NCBI GenBank assembly: GCA_017539045.1
Contig: JAFYHS010000015.1
Coordinates: 1 to 64,000 of the forward strand
Length of the DNA stretch: 64,000 nt
Reading direction: 5' to 3'
Origin: Bacteroidales bacterium
GTDB lineage: Bacteria > Bacteroidota > Bacteroidia > Bacteroidales > F082
Shown here: positions 59,443 through 64,000 of the stretch, in pieces
Layout: every line of letters starts with the position of its first letter
How positions within the stretch are numbered: the stretch's first letter is position 1
Notes under the pieces: model-generated
Told to the model about the DNA's origin: nothing
Databases searched by the model: none
Seen by the model: only the letters and a program-made list of their open reading frames with translations
Position numbers and translations under genes: made by a program

Positions 59443-59985
59443 TTATTCGCTTAAAAGAATCAAGGCGAACACCGCGTAGTTGATCATATCGTAGTAGTTG
59501 GCGTCGAGGCCTTCCGACACAAGGGTCATGCCGTTATGGTCTTCGATGGACTTGGTGCGCAACACCTTGCTCATGATGAGGTCGGTGATGGAGCTGACAC
59601 GCATGTCACGCCAAGCCTCGTCGTAGTCGTGGTTCTTGCGCATCATCAAATCGTAGGCCTCGGTGGTCACCTTGTCGTACAATGCCGTGGCCTCCTCTGC
59701 CGTCAAGTCAGGCTGGTCGACCACACCCAGTTGCAATTGGATGATGCCCATAGCCGCATAGTTGACAATGCCGATGAACTCAGGCTCTATGCCCTCATCG
59801 ACCATGCGCTCAGCGGCGGTCTGCAAGGTTCTGATTCTCTTTACCTTGATGAAAATCTGATCCGTAATGGAAGGCGTACGCAAGATGCGCCATGCCGGAC
59901 CATAGTCTTTCATCTTGTCGACAAACAACTTGCGGCATTGCGCCAAAACGCTATGAAATTGGGCTTTTGTGTCTTTCTTTTGCAT
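59443..59985 (-). CDS. DUF1599 domain protein, two internal repeats
   Basis: A 180-residue all-helical protein. Two homologous halves are visible: CRKLFVDKMKDYGPAWRILR (residues about 17-36) with SITDQIFIKVKRIRTLQ, and AYDLMMRKNHDYDEAWRDMR (about 111-130) with SITDLIMSKVLRTKSIED. Each half holds the K-x-x-DY-x-x-AW and S-I-T-D patterns. DUF1599 is compared to MazG-like and thymidylate-synthase-related proteins, and nucleotide binding is suspected but unproven. It leads the operon and is divergent from folP, sharing a palindromic promoter region. Confidence 0.85.
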   Translation of the reverse strand: MQKKDTKAQFHSVLAQCRKLFVDKMKDYGPAWRILRTPSITDQIFIKVKRIRTLQTAAERMVDEGIEPEFIGIVNYAAMGIIQLQLGVVDQPDLTAEEATALYDKVTTEAYDLMMRKNHDYDEAWRDMRVSSITDLIMSKVLRTKSIEDHNGMTLVSEGLDANYYDMINYAVFALILLSE

Positions 59986-59993
59986 GAAAAATG

Positions 59994-60009
59994 TATTTTT
60001 GCAAAAATA
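59994..60009. promoter_or_regulatory. Palindrome of two opposed -7 elements between DUF1599 and folP
   Basis: TATTTTTG on the plus strand (59994-60001) runs straight into CAAAAATA (60002-60009), which is TATTTTTG on the minus strand. The two promoters face each other across a perfect 16-base palindrome, so polymerase could bind only one at a time. Confidence 0.6.
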
Positions 60010-60021
60010 AAACTTTTTTCA

Positions 60022-60870
60022 ATGCTGAGACTCATTTCACGGAATAAAACCATCCTTTTCGACCGCCCTGCCCTCATGGGCATCCTGAATGTGACGCCCG
60101 ACTCGTTCTCCGATGGCGGCCGTTACAACCAGATGGACCAGGCCTTGCTACATTGTGAGCAAATGATTGCCGACGGTGCCGACTTCATCGACATCGGTGG
60201 CTGCTCCACACGACCCAACAACGCCATCGCCTCGGAAAGCGAAGAGATGGGGCGCGTCATCCCGATACTGAAAGCGATCAGGAAAGCCTTCCCCGAGACC
60301 TTGATCTCCATCGACACTTTCCGCAAGAATGTAGCCGAAGCCAGCGTTGATGAAGGTGCCGACCTCATCAACGACATCTCGGGTGGTCTTTTCGACGAAG
60401 ACATGTTGCCCTATATTGGGCAGCAGCACATCCCCTACGTGATGATGCATTGCGTAGGCACGCCTGAGACCATGCACCAATACGCCCTTGGTGGCGACAT
60501 CCATCAAACCGTGATGGCGTTTTTCGATAAACAATGCCAAGTCCTTGAAGCCTATGGCGAGCAACAAATCATCCTCGACCCAGGCATAGGTTTTGGCAAG
60601 AGTCTGGAAGCCAACTATCAGTTGCTCAACGACTTGAACCGTTACCGTTATCACAATCTGCCCATCCTCATCGGCATCTCGAGGAAGTCCTTGATCAACA
60701 AGGTGCTGCACACTACACCCGACACCGCCGAGAACGGCACCACGGTGCTCAACACCATCGCCCTGCTCAACGGCGCCGACCTCCTGCGCGTCCATGATGT
60801 GAAAAATGCACGCGAAGCCATCGAACTGGTAGGCAATTTTTGTACTTTTGCAACAAATTTAGCGTTATGA
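60022..60870 (+). CDS. folP: Dihydropteroate synthase
   Basis: A 282-residue TIM-barrel enzyme of folate synthesis, joining pABA to dihydropterin pyrophosphate. The start is 60022 (MLRLISRNKTILFDRPALMG). The signature MGILNVTPDSFSDGGRYNQM (about residues 19-38), the GADFIDIGGCSTRP loop, IDTFRKNVAEASVDEGADLI, the DPGIGFGKSLEANYQLL strand and the LIGISRKSLINKVLH segment are complete. It is followed by cdaA with a four-base overlap. Both functions feed basic metabolism, and the pair is common in Bacteroidetes. Confidence 0.96.
   Translation: MLRLISRNKTILFDRPALMGILNVTPDSFSDGGRYNQMDQALLHCEQMIADGADFIDIGGCSTRPNNAIASESEEMGRVIPILKAIRKAFPETLISIDTFRKNVAEASVDEGADLINDISGGLFDEDMLPYIGQQHIPYVMMHCVGTPETMHQYALGGDIHQTVMAFFDKQCQVLEAYGEQQIILDPGIGFGKSLEANYQLLNDLNRYRYHNLPILIGISRKSLINKVLHTTPDTAENGTTVLNTIALLNGADLLRVHDVKNAREAIELVGNFCTFATNLAL
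60843..60850 (+). promoter_or_regulatory. Possible internal -7 element TACTTTTG for cdaA
   Basis: TACTTTTG inside the end of folP, 17 bases before the cdaA ATG. It could give cdaA a transcript of its own; the -33 element is unclear. Confidence 0.4.
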
Positions 60871-61640
60871 TCGACCTCTTCATCCAAGTCCGCATCTTCG
60901 ACATCATCGATATCATTCTGGTGGCCTTGCTTTTCTTCTGGTTCTACCGCATCCTGAAAGGCACCTCCGCCATCAGCATCTTTTTGGGCATCGTTGCCAT
61001 CTTCCTCATCTGGCAGGTGGTGAAGGCCTTACAAATGGAATTGTTGAGTTCCATCCTCGGCGCCTTCGTCAGCGTGGGCTTCATAGCGCTTATCATCATT
61101 TTCCAACCCGAGATACGACGCTTCTTGTTCACCATAGGCACGCAGGCACAAGAAGGCAAACTGGCACGGCGCTTCAAATTCCTTAGGGTCACCGGTAACG
61201 CCGGCCTTGATGTGGATGCCATCAGCAAGGCCTGCCTAAACATGTCGGCCATCAAGCAAGGCGCGCTTATCCTTGTGGCACGCAAGAATAACCTCGACGA
61301 CATCGCCTCCACAGGTGTGGTGGTCAATGCCGACATCAGCAACCCTTTGATTGAGAATATCTTCTTCAAAAACAGCCCACTTCACGACGGCGCCATGATC
61401 ATCCGCAACAACCGCATCACTGCCGCCCGTTGCATCCTGCCCGTGACACAAAAGACCAACATTCCTGGCCACTATGGATTGCGTCACCGCGCAGCCATCG
61501 GCGTGACCGAGGTCAACGACTGCATCGCCCTCGTCGTCTCTGAAGAGACAGGCAACATCAGCATGGTCGTCAACGGCGAGATCAGCACCGTCAAGCCATC
61601 GGAATTGAAAGAAATGATTGAGAAGGAATTGAAAGCCTGA
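60867..61640 (+). CDS. cdaA: Diadenylate cyclase CdaA (c-di-AMP synthesis)
   Basis: A 257-residue membrane diadenylate cyclase making c-di-AMP from two ATP. Start MIDLFIQVRIFDIIDIILVA, with three N-terminal membrane helices (about residues 10-30, 36-56, 62-82). The DAC domain holds the catalytic DGA motif in NSPLHDGAMIIRNNRITAAR and the RHR motif in YGLRHRAAIGVTEVNDCIAL, followed by VVSEETGNISMVVNGEIS. The ATG overlaps the folP stop (ATGA). No phosphodiesterase or c-di-AMP receptor is in the window. Confidence 0.95.
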   Translation: MIDLFIQVRIFDIIDIILVALLFFWFYRILKGTSAISIFLGIVAIFLIWQVVKALQMELLSSILGAFVSVGFIALIIIFQPEIRRFLFTIGTQAQEGKLARRFKFLRVTGNAGLDVDAISKACLNMSAIKQGALILVARKNNLDDIASTGVVVNADISNPLIENIFFKNSPLHDGAMIIRNNRITAARCILPVTQKTNIPGHYGLRHRAAIGVTEVNDCIALVVSEETGNISMVVNGEISTVKPSELKEMIEKELKA

Positions 61641-62420
61641 TTATTCCTTGATTTCGATAAAGCAGTCATCCTCCTCCGTATTACGCAACTGCTTCTTATA
61701 CGGGTCATAACGCAGCATCAGCTGATAGGCATAGCCTTTCTTCTTCAGTTCAGCCCCCACATAGCTGTTCATCATATAATCGTAGGTATAACCGGCGTAG
61801 AGCTTACCAAGATACACGGCGTAGTTGTACACATCCTGAAGCTCAAGCGTGTCGATGGTATAGGTGTAGTCGATCTTCTGCGTCCAGAAGGAATAGTCGG
61901 TCTTTGAGTCGAAGCCGTCCATGAGGTTATGCTCGCAAAACAGCACAGGTTTCCAGTTGCCGTCGTTGACCTCGAACCATGAGGCCACATTGACCGTGTT
62001 CAAAGGGTGCTTGTAGCTGTACTCATCCGTGTCGCTGAACAGATAGTCCTCATACTCCGTGATGCGGCCTGATATTTCAGTCCTTGACAGCATCACCAAC
62101 CAATGTATGGAATCCACTGGCACCTTGTCGATGTCCTCAGGCACATACACATTGACGCCATAGTCGCCCATGGTCTGAGCATAGGCATTATACATGACAT
62201 CAAGGAACATATCCTGGTTGAAGCCATTCAGCACCTCGGTCTTTTTGTCGTATTGGCTGTTGTACTCCACTTTGACCTCTGCCTTTTCAGGAAAATACAC
62301 CGCCGCCTCAATGTTCGGGCGCTCGGCCATATATTTCTTTGCCAGTTTCAACTCGGTCTGACAGCTGGTCAACACAAAGGCCATCAGCATGACGATTCCT
62401 ATTGTTATTCTTGATTTCAT
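61641..62420 (-). CDS. Lipoprotein of unknown function
   Basis: A 259-residue lipoprotein with lipobox LTSC (Cys20) after MLMAFVLTSCQTELKLAKKY. The mature part is mixed alpha/beta with blocks such as RPNIEAAVYFPEKAEVKVEY, VDSIHWLVMLSRTEISGRI, and YAVYLGKLYAGYTYDYMMN. I do not recognise a family name, though similar proteins appear in Bacteroidales. The ATG overlaps the stop of the topoisomerase gene by four bases, so the two are co-translated. Its end abuts the stop of cdaA with no gap, and no terminator lies between the convergent genes. Confidence 0.75.
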   Translation of the reverse strand: MKSRITIGIVMLMAFVLTSCQTELKLAKKYMAERPNIEAAVYFPEKAEVKVEYNSQYDKKTEVLNGFNQDMFLDVMYNAYAQTMGDYGVNVYVPEDIDKVPVDSIHWLVMLSRTEISGRITEYEDYLFSDTDEYSYKHPLNTVNVASWFEVNDGNWKPVLFCEHNLMDGFDSKTDYSFWTQKIDYTYTIDTLELQDVYNYAVYLGKLYAGYTYDYMMNSYVGAELKKKGYAYQLMLRYDPYKKQLRNTEEDDCFIEIKE

Positions 62421-64000
62421 AGATCTCCTCCAAATAAATCCATTTGCACGCCGTCGCCCTTGGGCTCGACAATTTCAAGCGGCACATCGGCTGGGTTGAC
62501 TTCAATCTTTTCGATGGGCTCCTCTTCCTCGGCAGGCATATCAGGTTCGTCTTCCGAAGGCTCGGGTTGGATGGGCTCAAGGAACTCCCATGTGTCGATT
62601 TCACGTGTCGACAGGCGCTTGCCCTTGGCCTTGTAACTCTTGATGCCGATGAACTCCTCCACATTGATTTCGTCGTCGGGGAAGCTATTGCCGGCCTCGC
62701 TGACTTTATAGCTCAGTTTCAGTCGTGGCATGACGTCAACGCTGCGGCCAAGATATTTCGCCTCTGGATGCTCACCGATGAAGGATGCACGGGTATTCAG
62801 TTTGGTCTCCGCCTCGATGCAGAAACGCTTCAGATACATCTTTTGCGTCTCGCCTTCGATGTAGATGACGGAGAAAATCTCATCCGGGTCAAACTTACGG
62901 ATCTCCACCATATCGTCATCGAAGTGGGTGTTGAGGTCGAAGCCCGAGATTTTGAACTCGCCGTTGGCAAAGATCTGCAATATGCGGTCTTCGCCCTCGA
63001 AGGCTCCAAGGTATTGTCCGCGTTTGTCGGCATTCAGGCGACGCACCGTGTCGTCGAACCAGATGTCGCGGGCATTGAGCGTGGACACGCCTTCTCCACC
63101 CTTCTTGATTTCCTTGACTTCATATTTCGTAAGCAGGTTACCACGTGTGTCGCGGCCTTTCACGGCAAGGTCGGCAAACTGGTAGTCCACCGTCTTTTGT
63201 TTCTTGTTGAACAGCACCAGCGTCACCTTGATGACCTCAGCCTCGCCGTTGGGGTTCGACGAGAAATAGCGCACCTTCGAGCCAGGCTTGCCCTGCGTGA
63301 GGTCGTATTCCTTGTCGCGGGTCACACCCTTCACGGCAAAACGCTTCACATAATGCGGCGCGCCGTTCTTGCCGTCACGATACACCACATTGTATGTCGT
63401 GCGGTCGTCGTTCTTATGGAACACGTCGACGTGGATGACCTTTTGGCCAACAAAAAGCTTGGGCTGCAACTTAACCACGGCATATTTGCCATCCTCGTGG
63501 AAGACGATGATGTCGTCCATATCGGAGCAGTCGCAGACATATTCGTATGCCTCCTTGTTCTTCTCACGTTTCAAGCCCTCACCCGTGCAGACGAAGCCTT
63601 CGTCTCGGTTGACGTACAGCTTCTCGTTGTTGGCGGCCACTGCCACGGCAGAGATATTGTCGAAATTGCGAATCTCCGTCTTGCGTTCGCGGCCTTCCCC
63701 ATATTTCTCCTTGATGTGCAGGAAATAGTTGATGGTATAGTCCACGATGTGATCGAGATTGTATTTGGCCTCCTCCATCTTCTTCTCGATGTCAGCCAGT
63801 TGCTCGTCGGCCTTCTTGATATCGAACTTGGAGATTTTACGAACCGGCTTCTCGCAGAGTTTCTCCACATCCTCGCGCGTGATCTCGCGTTTCAGCAGCT
63901 TACGATATTTGTCAAAGCGGCGCTCGATGCCCGTGAGTTGGTCATCCCAAGTCTCGTAGTCCTTGTTCTCCAACTCCTTGTAGATGCCTTTCTCGAAGAA
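62417..64000 (-). CDS. parC: Topoisomerase IV subunit A, C-terminal part (start beyond window)
   Basis: The visible 527 codons are open to the right edge, so the N-terminal catalytic part with the active-site Tyr is not in the window. The visible part starts in the coiled-coil region (FDKYRKLLKREITREDVEKL, then KKADEQLADIEKKMEEAK) and continues through the C-terminal pinwheel domain, with repeated blades such as NEKLYVNRDEGFVCTGEG and DDIIVFHEDGKYAVVKLQPK and RTTYNVVYRDGKNGAPHYVK. The C-terminus ends GDGVQMDLFGGDL after an acidic Pro/Glu stretch. The GyrA-box QRRGGKG expected of gyrase A was not seen, which favours ParC. Its stop overlaps the lipoprotein start (ATGA). Confidence 0.85.
   Translation of the reverse strand, partial: FFEKGIYKELENKDYETWDDQLTGIERRFDKYRKLLKREITREDVEKLCEKPVRKISKFDIKKADEQLADIEKKMEEAKYNLDHIVDYTINYFLHIKEKYGEGRERKTEIRNFDNISAVAVAANNEKLYVNRDEGFVCTGEGLKREKNKEAYEYVCDCSDMDDIIVFHEDGKYAVVKLQPKLFVGQKVIHVDVFHKNDDRTTYNVVYRDGKNGAPHYVKRFAVKGVTRDKEYDLTQGKPGSKVRYFSSNPNGEAEVIKVTLVLFNKKQKTVDYQFADLAVKGRDTRGNLLTKYEVKEIKKGGEGVSTLNARDIWFDDTVRRLNADKRGQYLGAFEGEDRILQIFANGEFKISGFDLNTHFDDDMVEIRKFDPDEIFSVIYIEGETQKMYLKRFCIEAETKLNTRASFIGEHPEAKYLGRSVDVMPRLKLSYKVSEAGNSFPDDEINVEEFIGIKSYKAKGKRLSTREIDTWEFLEPIQPEPSEDEPDMPAEEEEPIEKIEVNPADVPLEIVEPKGDGVQMDLFGGDL

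Overview
The window looks like the chromosome of an uncultured gut- or rumen-type Bacteroidales. Three things point there. Five secreted proteins end in the type IX secretion (Por) C-terminal sorting domain, with a PNP motif and a final Lys-Val-Val-Lys-type strand. Most transcription units are preceded by the Bacteroidetes -7 element TAnnTTTG, in several cases with a -33 TTG element 19-20 bases upstream, and Shine-Dalgarno sequences are weak or absent. The families present (BT_3928-type DoxX proteins, DUF1599, DUF3244, DUF4143 ATPases, C10 and M6 proteases) are typical of Bacteroidales. No tRNA, rRNA, CRISPR array or complete insertion sequence was seen.

Layout. Positions 1-8517 are an accessory block read leftward: an ADP-ribosylglycohydrolase, several proteins of unknown function, a TerB-like protein, a gene combining a methyltransferase-like domain, a NERD-like region and a UvrD-type helicase but cut by one in-frame TAG, a small protein with a YhcG-like tail built on palindromic DNA, and a DUF1848 radical-SAM-like protein. 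Positions 8655-20553 hold an M6 metalloprotease, an EcsC-like protein, RarA, a C69 dipeptidase, a DoxX/thioredoxin fusion and a large beta-propeller protein. Positions 20554-29775 are a second accessory region: a DUF4143 ATPase bracketed by a duplicated gene end and terminator, a membrane-spanning TPR/winged-helix regulator carrying repeat insertions, and a run of secreted proteins with one gene relic.

From 29815 to the end the content is mostly core: a TrmH-type rRNA/tRNA methyltransferase, a TPR protein, fmt, HU, recQ-uvrB, thrS-infC-rpmI-rplT, an SGNH hydrolase, a C10 protease-thioredoxin-msrA operon, pckA, a GH27 alpha-galactosidase, dnaN, a 1549-residue exported protein, the leftward run DUF1599 / BT_3928 / ABC permease / acyl-ACP thioesterase and then tpiA / prmA, the folP-cdaA pair (c-di-AMP synthesis), a lipoprotein and the 3' part of a topoisomerase IV subunit A gene.

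Most unusual: (1) the TAG-split methyltransferase/helicase gene and its operon; (2) small palindromic repeats that enter reading frames and encode protein segments at several loci; (3) the duplicated sorting-domain tail plus terminator around the DUF4143 ATPase; (4) an infC gene that can only start at a non-AUG codon; (5) a 16-base palindrome made of two opposed -7 elements between folP and the DUF1599 gene. All assignments come from reading the sequence and remembered family signatures; no database search was run.
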